From an uncultured Pseudanabaenaceae cyanobacterium (lineage in GTDB: Bacteria; Cyanobacteriota; Cyanobacteriia; Pseudanabaenales; Pseudanabaenaceae), in the NCBI GenBank assembly GCA_937927915.1, contig CALGKB010000010.1, positions 22,708 through 86,707 on the forward strand: DNA of 64,000 nt, read 5' to 3'. Under the pieces are notes generated by a model that did no database searches, was not told where the DNA came from, and saw nothing but the letters and a program-made list of their open reading frames with translations. Numbering within the stretch: the first letter of the stretch is position 1; each line of letters opens with the position of its first letter. This document shows, piece after piece, positions 34,377-43,208 of this stretch. The position numbers and the translations under genes are program-made.

Positions 34377-37300
34377 ATGTCCCTCCGCAAGTTGGCTGTG
34401 CCATTGCTGTCTCTCTTTTTAGTTGCGATGGGAGGGATAAGTTTGTTCTACTGGCGTCTATCTGCCAGTTATCAGAGCCGCATTAACCGCAAGCTCACCC
34501 AGGTAACCAGAACCTTGCCCTACATCTTGGGACAGGGCTACCTTGACAAAATCCAGGATGCCCATTCTGTCACCCCAGCAGAATATGCTGAACTGGTTCA
34601 CCGCCTAGACGCTTATCGACAAGCGATCGGGGAGGTTGTTTATATCTATGCCTATACCCTGGACGAGGAGGGACGGGTGGTGGAGGTTGTGGATTCCCTA
34701 CCCCTCAATCAGCGTGTCGGCAAAAGTGGCTTTTTTACAGAGTTTCAGTCCGCTACCCCCACGATCGTGGCTATGTTGCAGGGGACGACGAATAAACGAT
34801 CGGTTTTAGCAGCGGGTGGGGATGAGTTTGGTGATTTTTTTAGTTATTTAGAAGTTTACGAAAACAAGCAGGGCAAGCGTTTTGTTTTGGGGGCAGACAT
34901 AGAAGTCAAGCAGTACCGCCGCAGATTACAACAATTATTCCTCCTCAGTGCGGCAATGGCGATCGTTTCTATGGTCAGCTATATCTTCCTGATCAGCAGG
35001 GTGCATAATGTTTGGCAGAGACGTTTACTGCTGCCTTTCCTAGGTCTGGTTACCTTAGTTATTCTTTACACCGTCATTCGCTTAGAAAGACAGAAATACT
35101 GGCATGACTCTTTCTTTATGGCAGCCCGCGCCCTACCCGCTATCCTGGGGGATGACTACATTGCCCGCACTAGCAAACCAGGGGGCATTTCCAGCCAGGA
35201 ATATGCCGACACTCTCCATCTTCTTAGCCAATTTGCCCAGCGTATTGATATTACCTATGTCTATGCTCTACGCAAAATTAACGATCGGGTTGTCTTGGTC
35301 ATTGATAGAGGTCTTCCCACCGCTGCCCAGGGGGGTCTAGCTACTTCCTACTGGAGGGTCCCATCTCAAATCCTGCCTTTGTTTGATTTACCAGGTCAGA
35401 TTACCCTCTCTTACAGCGACGCCTATCGCTCTTTCTACTCCCTCTTTTTTTCGGAATACGATCGGCATCAAAACCTGATAGTATTTGCTGCTGAACAGGA
35501 GCAAAAACGAATTTGGCTGCAGGAATTGCTCACCCTGACATTAGCGGTGGGGGCAGTGGGAATTTATATCTTGGGTTTGAGGATTTGGGAACGGTACTTT
35601 GGTCATGTCTTGGCAGTCCTGCCAGCAGCGGAAGTCAGACCAATTGGGCAATCTCTATTTTGCAAAACTGCCCTCATCAGCAGCAGCGCGATCGTTATTT
35701 TTATCTTTAGTTTCTATCTTTACGCCAGGCTTATTCTCTACACCAACTATGAAAAATTAGAAAAACGGGAAATCCAGGCGGACATCGATCGGTTACAGCA
35801 GGCAATTAGAGAAGAGAGTTATTATCTTGCCAGCCGCTATGCTGATTGGTCAGCTTGGGATGATGCCTATCAATTTGTACAGGATAGAAATACTAACTTT
35901 CAAAAATCTAATCTTGTACCTGATAGTTTAGTTAGCTTAGATCTCTCCCTCGTGATGTATTTAGGACTAGACCAAGAATTGATCGGTGGCATTGCTAGAG
36001 ATGAGAGTTTACTATGGCAATTTAGGGATTATATTCATAGTCACCCAGAGCTGTTAGTGTTTAAGCAAACCACAGCCCGCAAGAGCAATGTTGGTTTAGT
36101 CGAGGTAGGGGATAGTATTTTCCTATTAGCAATTTATCCAGTGGTGCGTTCTGATTTAAGTGGTGAACCCAAGGGTTACTTTGTGATAGCTAGGGCAATT
36201 GATCAAGCTTTTATCAATCGCATTGGTCGGCGTCAAAACTTAGATTTACGCGTACAGAATCTCAAAGATGCAGCTGTCATCAAATCCCTAGAACCTATCA
36301 TAAGAGAACTGCGAGAAACAGGCAAAGATGTGATTGTGCCTAAGACGAAAAACTTTACCTATGGCTACACTGTTTTACGGGATATAAAAGACCAGCCTGT
36401 AGCGCTAGTCCGCCTGGTGAAAAAGCGGGAGATATCCCTGACGGGACGAAATGTCATCAGTACAACGCTGTTGGTGGGATTTATTAGCTTTGGTCTAGTC
36501 ATTCTAGTTACCAACCTCCTGATTCTGCAGCGCATAGTTACGCGTAGATTGTTAGCCTTAGTGGATAACTTACAGGAGCCAAAAGATGATGGTTTCCCCC
36601 ACCAGTTGCCAGTGTTAGGAAATGATGAAATTGCCTACCTTGCCCGAACTTTTAACCAACTCCTAGAGGCTAATTATCGCAGCAATGAGAAGTTTCGTAA
36701 AATCTTCCGCGCCAGTCCCACTGGAATTATGATTGTGCGGGCTAAGGACGGCACTATACTAGATGCTAACCCTGGCATTGAGAATTTGTTCGGTTACAGT
36801 TCAGAGGAACTAATTGGCAAAAATATTGCCGAGTTGGGGGGATGGTGTTTTGGTCATGATATTGGTAAATTTTTAGTTAGTCAGGGAAAATGTGATTATC
36901 TGCGCAACATTGAAGTAGAAATAAAAGACCGCTACGGCCGGGAAATTGCCTGCAGAATTTGTGTAGAAGTTATTGAAATTGGTCAAGAGATTTGCCTACT
37001 CTATAATATATTTGATATTTCCGATATTCAAGAACTAAATGCAGCGATCAGTCGGGCTAACTCTCTGCTGCGGGCACAACAGGAGACCTCGATCGAAGGC
37101 ATTTTAGCCGTAGATGAACAGGGAAGGATTGTGTCCTTCAACACCAGATTATGTAAGATGTGGCACCTCAAGCCTGCTCAACTCAGTGGCAACAAGTTAA
37201 TCCACGAACTCCTAAACAAAATAGAACTGACCCATGGCTTCCGAGAAGCGATCGAGCGTGCCTACGATGTTGAGGGGGGAGAATATTGCGATGAAATTCC

Positions 37301-38255
37301 CCTGCCAGATGAGCGAGTATTTGATGTACGGGCACAGCCAATCAACGGTATAGACAAAAAATACTATGGGCAAATTTGGTATTTTCGTGATATTACTCCC
37401 CTGGTGGAAATAGAAAACAAATTACGGGAGCAGTACAAGAAACTAGAAATAGCTAATGCTGAAATCGCTAAACTAAACCAACAGTTGATGGCAGAAAATT
37501 TGCGCATGGGTGCGGAATTAGATGTAGCCCGTCGCCTGCAAGAAAGGCTATTACCCCATCCCACTGATTTACATAAACTCCTAGGCGTAGATGTGGTGGC
37601 TTTCATGCAACCAGCTGAGGAAGTGGGGGGAGATTACTACGATGTGTTTTGCATCGATCGGGCAGTCTACATTGCTATTGGGGATGTGACGGGGCATGGT
37701 TTAGACAGTGGTATTATTATGTTAATGGTGCAAACAATTGTGACCGCTTACATGGAACTGCTCCTATCCCCTGATCAACTAATTACCTATTTGAATGCCA
37801 CCCTTAGGAAAAATTTGGACCGCATTGACTCCGACAAAATCTTGACTTTTGCGCTCCTTCGCTGGCTAGAAGGGAAGTTAGAAGTGATTGGTCAACATGA
37901 AGATATTTTAATTCTGCGCACTGACGGCACCCTGGAAATAATTGACACCTTTGAGTTGGGATTCCCCTTGGGTTTGGAAGCTGATATTTCTCCCTACCTG
38001 CATTATTACTGCACTGAATTGTTACCAGGGGAAGCTGTGGTTATATATACTGACGGGGTGACAGAAGCAGAAAGCCCCACAGGGGAACTCTATGGCATCG
38101 ATCGGTTATGTGAAGTTGCTCTCAAACACAGACACCGCACTAGTCAGCAGATACTAGATGAGATTGTGGCTGATATTAAAAGCCATATAGGCAATGCCAA
38201 AGTATTAGATGATATTACCCTCATTGTCTTCAAACAGAAGTGTGACTCAGGCTAA
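34377..38255 (+). CDS. Multi-sensor PP2C (SpoIIE-type) phosphatase with duplicated N-terminal sensor and CHASE4
   Basis: A 1292-residue membrane protein. It opens with a TM at 7-27 and an extracytosolic domain (about 28-187) containing LPYILGQGYL and YIYAYTLDEEGRVV. Two TMs (about 189-233) lead to a second copy of the same domain (about 234-385; LPAILGDDYI, YVYALRKINDRVV), then a TM near 390-405. A further TM (432-455) precedes a CHASE4 domain (YADWSAWDDAY near 487), a TM (698-722) and HAMP. Two PAS domains (about 771-890, 910-1020), a coiled coil and a PP2C phosphatase follow, with GGDYYD (1084), GDVTGHG (1101), YTDGVTEA and DDITLI (1277). All metal-binding Asp residues are present. It probably dephosphorylates an anti-sigma-factor antagonist; the partner is not in the window. 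Confidence 0.88.
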   Translation: MSLRKLAVPLLSLFLVAMGGISLFYWRLSASYQSRINRKLTQVTRTLPYILGQGYLDKIQDAHSVTPAEYAELVHRLDAYRQAIGEVVYIYAYTLDEEGRVVEVVDSLPLNQRVGKSGFFTEFQSATPTIVAMLQGTTNKRSVLAAGGDEFGDFFSYLEVYENKQGKRFVLGADIEVKQYRRRLQQLFLLSAAMAIVSMVSYIFLISRVHNVWQRRLLLPFLGLVTLVILYTVIRLERQKYWHDSFFMAARALPAILGDDYIARTSKPGGISSQEYADTLHLLSQFAQRIDITYVYALRKINDRVVLVIDRGLPTAAQGGLATSYWRVPSQILPLFDLPGQITLSYSDAYRSFYSLFFSEYDRHQNLIVFAAEQEQKRIWLQELLTLTLAVGAVGIYILGLRIWERYFGHVLAVLPAAEVRPIGQSLFCKTALISSSAIVIFIFSFYLYARLILYTNYEKLEKREIQADIDRLQQAIREESYYLASRYADWSAWDDAYQFVQDRNTNFQKSNLVPDSLVSLDLSLVMYLGLDQELIGGIARDESLLWQFRDYIHSHPELLVFKQTTARKSNVGLVEVGDSIFLLAIYPVVRSDLSGEPKGYFVIARAIDQAFINRIGRRQNLDLRVQNLKDAAVIKSLEPIIRELRETGKDVIVPKTKNFTYGYTVLRDIKDQPVALVRLVKKREISLTGRNVISTTLLVGFISFGLVILVTNLLILQRIVTRRLLALVDNLQEPKDDGFPHQLPVLGNDEIAYLARTFNQLLEANYRSNEKFRKIFRASPTGIMIVRAKDGTILDANPGIENLFGYSSEELIGKNIAELGGWCFGHDIGKFLVSQGKCDYLRNIEVEIKDRYGREIACRICVEVIEIGQEICLLYNIFDISDIQELNAAISRANSLLRAQQETSIEGILAVDEQGRIVSFNTRLCKMWHLKPAQLSGNKLIHELLNKIELTHGFREAIERAYDVEGGEYCDEIPLPDERVFDVRAQPINGIDKKYYGQIWYFRDITPLVEIENKLREQYKKLEIANAEIAKLNQQLMAENLRMGAELDVARRLQERLLPHPTDLHKLLGVDVVAFMQPAEEVGGDYYDVFCIDRAVYIAIGDVTGHGLDSGIIMLMVQTIVTAYMELLLSPDQLITYLNATLRKNLDRIDSDKILTFALLRWLEGKLEVIGQHEDILILRTDGTLEIIDTFELGFPLGLEADISPYLHYYCTELLPGEAVVIYTDGVTEAESPTGELYGIDRLCEVALKHRHRTSQQILDEIVADIKSHIGNAKVLDDITLIVFKQKCDSG

Positions 38256-38289
38256 AACTATGAAATAATAGAGGGACTAGTTAACGTCT

Positions 38290-38991
38290 ATGACTATGGA
38301 AGTTTTGGCAAACTTAGAAGAGATTGTAGAGCGGGCAAAACTGCTCCTCTTGCAGGCAATCAAGCAGAAAAAAGGAGATATATTTTCTCTAGTAGTGGCG
38401 GGGGGTAGCACGCCCAAACCTCTCTACGAGGCACTGGCAAAGGAAAAGTTAGATGGCTCTCAGTTGCATATTTTTTGGGGAGACGAACGCTATGTGCCCC
38501 CCACTGACCCCCAAAGTAATCAAAAGATGGTGAAAGAAGCCTGGCTCGATCGGGTAAATTTGCCAGCCGCAAATATTCACCCCATGCCCACCTATTTTGC
38601 CTCTCCTGCAGAGGCAGCTATGGAATACCAACGGCATTTAGAGTCTTTCTTTGCTCTGACACCCCCTGCTTTTCCTGTCTTTGATTTTGTCCTCCTGGGA
38701 ATGGGTGATGACGGACATACTGCCTCTTTATTTCCCCACACAGAAGCCTTGCGGGTGACCGATCGGTGGGTAACTGTAGGGCAAAAAGATAACCAACCCC
38801 GTCTGACTTTGACTGTACCTGTGCTTAACAATGCTAAACAAATTGTCTTTCTGGTCAGTGGTGCCAGCAAACAACAGGCATTACAAGCTGTCCTTGCTCC
38901 TACAGGCGATAACTATCAGTATCCTGCACGATTGATCAAAGGGAATGTGCTGTGGTTGGTCGATCGGGCGGCTTTTGGTAAAAATGAATGA
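38290..38991 (+). CDS. pgl: 6-phosphogluconolactonase
   Basis: Second step of the oxidative pentose phosphate pathway, which supplies NADPH from glycogen in the dark in cyanobacteria. The 233-residue DevB-type protein has LVVAGGSTPKPLYEAL, FWGDERYVPP, LLGMGDDGHTASLFP and VFLVSGASKQ. The start at 38290 is MTMEV; the ATG at 38296 in the same frame is equally possible. It lies alone between the sensor phosphatase and a convergent ATPase gene. Confidence 0.95.
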   Translation: MTMEVLANLEEIVERAKLLLLQAIKQKKGDIFSLVVAGGSTPKPLYEALAKEKLDGSQLHIFWGDERYVPPTDPQSNQKMVKEAWLDRVNLPAANIHPMPTYFASPAEAAMEYQRHLESFFALTPPAFPVFDFVLLGMGDDGHTASLFPHTEALRVTDRWVTVGQKDNQPRLTLTVPVLNNAKQIVFLVSGASKQQALQAVLAPTGDNYQYPARLIKGNVLWLVDRAAFGKNE

Positions 38992-39003
38992 CCGCAAAAT
39001 TAT

Positions 39004-40575
39004 TTAATAATAGCCAATTTGTTCCAGACGATAGCGCCTGAGTTCTTCCTGTAAGATGGGGTCATTGGATGCCAAGCGTGCACCTGTTTGTGCCGCCCAA
39101 GCCTTAAGGGCAGTAATTTGCGGAGCAGCAATGCGGGCTAGGGGTACGGTTTCCTCGATCGCTGTCAGTATGTCCGCCGTTGTAAAATCCTGGCGCTGAC
39201 CGGGGGTGCCACGACCAAAGGCAATGTGCATAGCATCGAGAATGACTTGGGCAATTTCTGCACCACTAAAGTTAGCAGTGCGTTGGGCAAGGAGGGGGAG
39301 GTCAAATTCCCGCAGGCGACTAGGGCGCAGCCGTTGTAAATGGACGCGAAATATCTCTTCTCTTTCTGTTTCAGTGGGGAGACTTAAAAAGAAAATCTCG
39401 TCAAAACGCCCTTTGCGCAGTAATTCTGCTGGCAGGATATGGACATTATTAGCCGTAGCCACAATAAACACAGGACTCTCTTTCTCCTGCATCCAGGTCA
39501 ACAGAGTACCAAATACCCTTCTACTAGTGCCACTGTCGCTGTCTACCCCCCCTGTCATATTGCCAAATCCCTTATCAATCTCATCAATCCAGAGGACACA
39601 GGGGGCAACTGCCTCTGCCAATTGCATCATCTGACGCGTGCGTTCTTCACTTTCGCCAATATAGCTACCGAACAGACGACCGACATCCAAACGTAAAAGC
39701 GGTAACCGCCATTCATAGGCAATGGTTTTGGCAGACAGAGATTTGCCCGTCCCCTGGATGCCCACTAGTAACAGCCCCTTGGGGTGAGGAATGCCATAGC
39801 TGCGGGCTTCTTCTGTGAAAGCATCTCGGCGGGTGCGTACCCACTGTTTGAGATTAGCTAGTCCTCCCACATTTTTCAAGGATTCTTTGGCTGTATGAAA
39901 CTCTAAAAACTGCGTCTGGCGGATGGCTGCCTGTTTTTCTGTGAGCATTTCTTCAATGTCTGTCTCATCAATCTGTTGTTTGGCAGCTAAGGAACGGGCT
40001 AATACCCGCTGAATACGGGTGAGACTCAATCCCTGGCAGGCTTTGATCAGTTGCTCCCATGCCAATCCCCGCAGTTTTATCTTCTCCGGTGCTACGGTTT
40101 GGCGAATGAGATGGTCAATTTCAGCCGCTGTGGGCAGAGGATAATAAATGACGTGGGTTTGTTGTTTTAATTCCTCGGGTAAAACAAGGGTGTGACTCAA
40201 CAAAACAATTGTGGAACGGGAACGACTTAATTCCCTTGCCAGATGCCGTAATTCCCTGATGATCGCTAGATTGGTGGGGTTGGTGGGGGTCTCTAAGAAA
40301 GGAGAGACATCCTTGAGGACAAAAACAGAGTTTTCTTTGCTATAGGATTGGCTAATTCTAGCGAGGGCATCCTCAATGCGACCCTTGGCAGTGCCGTTAT
40401 CCTGCCACCCCCGCGCTATATCCCAGTATTTGAGGGCACGGGGGGGATTACTCTCTCTGGTGACGGCATCTAAGAGTGCCTCGATCGGTTCCTCTTCCCC
40501 ACTGACGATGTAGAGCAGGGGATAGCGCGCCCGCAGCATCAGGTCAACTGTTTGCCGCACCTGACGGTTGATCAT
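39004..40575 (-). CDS. AAA+ ATPase, Ycf46-like
   Basis: A 523-residue protein matching the Ycf46 family of cyanobacteria and algal plastids. Residues 1-230 form a degenerate ATPase-like domain (LLYIVSGEEEPIEALL ... VFVLKDVSPFL). Residues about 240-480 form a complete AAA+ module: Walker A GIQGTGKS, Walker B VLWIDEIDKGF, sensor 1 ATANN, and the arginine finger in LRKGRFDEIFF. Recent work on Ycf46 relates it to photosynthesis and CO2 use; the mechanism is unknown. It sits six bases from the ycf3 stop, downstream on the same strand. Confidence 0.85.
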   Translation of the reverse strand: MINRQVRQTVDLMLRARYPLLYIVSGEEEPIEALLDAVTRESNPPRALKYWDIARGWQDNGTAKGRIEDALARISQSYSKENSVFVLKDVSPFLETPTNPTNLAIIRELRHLARELSRSRSTIVLLSHTLVLPEELKQQTHVIYYPLPTAAEIDHLIRQTVAPEKIKLRGLAWEQLIKACQGLSLTRIQRVLARSLAAKQQIDETDIEEMLTEKQAAIRQTQFLEFHTAKESLKNVGGLANLKQWVRTRRDAFTEEARSYGIPHPKGLLLVGIQGTGKSLSAKTIAYEWRLPLLRLDVGRLFGSYIGESEERTRQMMQLAEAVAPCVLWIDEIDKGFGNMTGGVDSDSGTSRRVFGTLLTWMQEKESPVFIVATANNVHILPAELLRKGRFDEIFFLSLPTETEREEIFRVHLQRLRPSRLREFDLPLLAQRTANFSGAEIAQVILDAMHIAFGRGTPGQRQDFTTADILTAIEETVPLARIAAPQITALKAWAAQTGARLASNDPILQEELRRYRLEQIGYY

Positions 40576-40581
40576 AAAAGA

Positions 40582-41094
40582 CTAGAAGAAGGCGTTGATG
40601 TCTGCTCTGCCTGTGGTCTTGAGCCAGTTTTGCGCTTCAATGTAGTTGTTGGGGGCAAGGCGGATTGCCCGAATCCAGTACTCCGCTGCCAGGGAGAAAT
40701 ATTCTTCTGCCTTTTCAGGGTCATCTTCTTTGTCCCCCAAAAAATGATAAATGACAGCAGTGTTGTTGAGGGCTTGGGGCAGACGGGGATTGAGTTCGAT
40801 CGCTTGGGCGTAGAGTTCCAGGGCTTTTTGATGGTCGCCGTTACTTTGATGAATCAACCCCATGTTGTAGAGGATATAACTGCGGTCGTAGTCGTTTTCC
40901 TCCAATTTGAGGGCTTCTTCGTAGTTCTGCAGTGCCTCGGCGTAGTCTCCGTCCGCTTGGGCTGCCATACCATCGCGGTAGTAGGCAAAGGCTTCCTTCT
41001 CCTTTTTGCTGGCAGGGAGGAGCTTCAAAATTGTGTCGGCAATAACTGTAAAGGTTTGGTCAACAAAGTTGTCATTCCGTTGTGAACGCGCCAT
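40582..41094 (-). CDS. ycf3: Photosystem I assembly protein Ycf3
   Basis: A 170-residue protein built of three TPRs, peripheral to thylakoids, required for PSI reaction centre assembly. Ycf3 marks are the N-terminal [43 protein letters not shown], the linker [14 protein letters not shown], and [17 protein letters not shown]. The start at 41094 is an ATG. It is upstream of the Ycf46-like gene with a six-base gap, so the two plastid-conserved genes may be cotranscribed. Confidence 0.96.
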   Translation of the reverse strand: MARSQRNDNFVDQTFTVIADTILKLLPASKKEKEAFAYYRDGMAAQADGDYAEALQNYEEALKLEENDYDRSYILYNMGLIHQSNGDHQKALELYAQAIELNPRLPQALNNTAVIYHFLGDKEDDPEKAEEYFSLAAEYWIRAIRLAPNNYIEAQNWLKTTGRADINAFF

Positions 41095-41135
41095 AAAATT
41101 TAAGCTAAGCTACAAGTTAAGATTATTGTACTCCT

Positions 41136-41594
41136 ATGACTACTCCCCTGCACTACTTGCAAATTGGTCTCCCGCCTGAACTCTACCAGCTCCTCTGTCA
41201 GCGGGCGCAGGCTCTAGGGCAGTCCCCTGAAGGGGCTGTTCTGGAAGCAGTGCAGTCCTGGCTTGACCCCCAGGGGTTGGTAAGTTTGGAAAAACGCTTA
41301 GAGAACTTGATCGATCGGCGCATTGCAGCGCTGCGGGCGGAATTTTTGGGCGTCACGGAAAGCAAACCTAGTGTTGTGCCCCCCTATCACCCCCTTCGTC
41401 CCCTGCAGGTGGGCGATATTGTGCAAATTCGGGAAGCGGGTAGCCCCTACTACCTAGAGAAATTGCCCATTACTAAGGTGGGGATCATTCGTGCCTATGT
41501 GGCAACCAGGGAAGGGGAACGCAGCTTTTTGAAACGGGATTTGCGTCTAGTGGAGCCTCAGCCTAATGATTATCCAGAAGAGAGTGAGGGTTAA
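41136..41594 (+). CDS. Uncharacterised cyanobacterial protein
   Basis: A 152-residue protein of no family I recognise. The N-terminal 45 residues resemble a short helix-rich, ribbon-helix-helix-like segment (LPPELYQLLCQRAQALGQSPEGAVLEA). A charged coiled stretch follows, then a small beta-rich domain that starts PLQVGDIVQIREAGSPYYLEKLPITKVGI, which could be an SH3-like barrel. DNA or protein binding is possible but unproved. Its 3' end overlaps the DUF167 gene by 29 bases, so they are probably coupled. Confidence 0.55.
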   Translation: MTTPLHYLQIGLPPELYQLLCQRAQALGQSPEGAVLEAVQSWLDPQGLVSLEKRLENLIDRRIAALRAEFLGVTESKPSVVPPYHPLRPLQVGDIVQIREAGSPYYLEKLPITKVGIIRAYVATREGERSFLKRDLRLVEPQPNDYPEESEG

Positions 41595-41799
41595 ACCCAA
41601 TGCTAAGCAAGATGGGCTAGTGGAAGGGACAGATGGTACTCTAATTGTCTCTTTAACTGCCCCTGCTGTGGATGGCAAAGCCAATCATGCCCTAATTAAA
41701 CTATTGGCTAAAACCTATGGCGTCCGACAACAGGATGTGGTCATCCGATCGGGTTTAACGGCGCGCCACAAAATCATTGAAATTCAGACTGCAGAGTAG
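41566..41799 (+). CDS. DUF167 (YggU) family protein
   Basis: A 77-residue protein with the YggU fold pattern: VRVKPNAKQDGL, LTAPAVDGKANHALIKLLAKTYGV and VVIRSGLTARHKIIEI. The family is widespread and structurally known, but its function is not established. It overlaps the preceding gene by 29 bases and is followed by the DUF3084 gene two bases after its stop. Confidence 0.88.
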   Translation: MIIQKRVRVKPNAKQDGLVEGTDGTLIVSLTAPAVDGKANHALIKLLAKTYGVRQQDVVIRSGLTARHKIIEIQTAE

Positions 41800-41801
41800 G
41801 G

Positions 41802-43208
41802 ATGGCAGGCTATGTTTTGATCCTGGCGATTTTGGTCTTGGGTGGCGTGATTGCCACCGTGGGCGACCGCATTGGTTCTAAGGTGGGCAAAGCGCGTTTG
41901 AGTGTGTTTAATTTACGCCCCCGCAATACGGCAACCCTTGTAACAATTGTAACAGGGAGTGTGATTTCTTCGGCGACGGTGGCAATTTTATTGGCAACAA
42001 ACAGTCAATTGCGGGATGGCTTGTTTCGTCTAGGGGAAATTCGCAAAGAATTGGATATAACCCAGGCACAAAAACAGGCAGTGGAGTCAGAATTAGCCTT
42101 AGCACAGCGGCAAAAACAAGTGGCTCAGAGGGAACTCAATGCCATCAATCGCTCTTTGCAAGAAGCCCTCACCCGCCAGGCAGAAACAGCGGCACAGTTG
42201 CAACAGGCAGAGGCTAATCTATCCTCCCTACAAGTAGAATTTCGCCAAGTGCAGGAGCAAGAGGCACAGTTAAACGATCGGGTGCAACAACTGGCACAGG
42301 AGCGGGATAGATTGACAGCGGAACGGAATCAACTGGCGCAGGAATTGCAAAAAATTACCGCCGAAACCGAAACATTGAGGACGCAGGTACAGGTTTCCCA
42401 GCAAACCCTCAAGGATTTAACGCAACAACAGGAGCGCCTGAAGCAGGAAATTCGAGCGTTGGAAACAACAAAAGATATTCTCACCCAAAGTATTGGCACT
42501 CTCAGACAGGGGGGAGTACGCATTACTAGAGACCAGGTGTTAGCAGCGGTGGTCATTCCCGCCAATCTCTCAATCGATGCCCAACGCCAGTCTATCTTGC
42601 AACTCTTACAATTGGCAGACCAAAGTGCGCGACGGGAATTGGATTTCCCCGATAACACCCCCATCATTCTCAACGTCACTGCTGCAGACATCGATCGTAT
42701 TATTGCCCGTTTGCAGGTAGAAAAAGATAAAAACCGCCAACTGCCCCCCTCCCAACAGAGTGATAGTTTTATCGTCCGCATTCGCTCGGCGGGGAACTAT
42801 CTGCGCAAGGAGAGAAATATTGCTATCAATGCTGACATTGACCACAACCGTCTGATTTTTGCCCAGGGTACAACGATCGTGTCTTTACCCTTCAATCCCA
42901 CGATGACAGATGCGGAGTTGGAAGAACAGTTTAATAAGTTGTTTAGTTTAGTGCGCTTTCGGGTGGTGCAGGAGGGGGTAATCCCCAATCCCGAAACGGG
43001 GGAGATTGGGCGGTTCGGTGGTTCTCTGCTGGAATCCAGTGCTAGCTTGGTGCAGTTGGTCAAGGAAGTAAAACAAAGACAACAACCGGTGGAAATTCGC
43101 GCCATTGCTAAGACTAATATTTTCCGCGCTAGTTCTCTCTCCCGCCAGTTGGCACCCATCGAGTTAGTGATTGTAGAAGACGGCAAAGAAGTGGCACGCT
43201 TTGGTTAG
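41802..43208 (+). CDS. DUF3084 coiled-coil membrane protein
   Basis: A 468-residue cyanobacterial family. There is an N-terminal membrane segment (MAGYVLILAILVLGGVIA), the conserved IGSKVGKARLSVFNLRPRNTA, and a second hydrophobic segment. A long coiled coil of about residues 75-230 and a C-terminal globular DUF3084 domain (with RITRDQVLAAVVIP and KTNIFRASSLSR) follow. It was probably named from E. coli YcjX-like or septation contexts in other genomes; the role is unknown. Anchoring in the inner membrane with an exposed coiled coil suggests an envelope or structural job. It overlaps the convergent GTPase gene by four bases. Confidence 0.85.
   Translation: MAGYVLILAILVLGGVIATVGDRIGSKVGKARLSVFNLRPRNTATLVTIVTGSVISSATVAILLATNSQLRDGLFRLGEIRKELDITQAQKQAVESELALAQRQKQVAQRELNAINRSLQEALTRQAETAAQLQQAEANLSSLQVEFRQVQEQEAQLNDRVQQLAQERDRLTAERNQLAQELQKITAETETLRTQVQVSQQTLKDLTQQQERLKQEIRALETTKDILTQSIGTLRQGGVRITRDQVLAAVVIPANLSIDAQRQSILQLLQLADQSARRELDFPDNTPIILNVTAADIDRIIARLQVEKDKNRQLPPSQQSDSFIVRIRSAGNYLRKERNIAINADIDHNRLIFAQGTTIVSLPFNPTMTDAELEEQFNKLFSLVRFRVVQEGVIPNPETGEIGRFGGSLLESSASLVQLVKEVKQRQQPVEIRAIAKTNIFRASSLSRQLAPIELVIVEDGKEVARFG

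Noticed and set aside
42329..42845. Leftward frames of 80-150 codons inside the DUF3084 gene
   Set aside because: They run opposite the coiled-coil coding strand, with Cys- and Arg-rich unstructured translations typical of antisense shadows.
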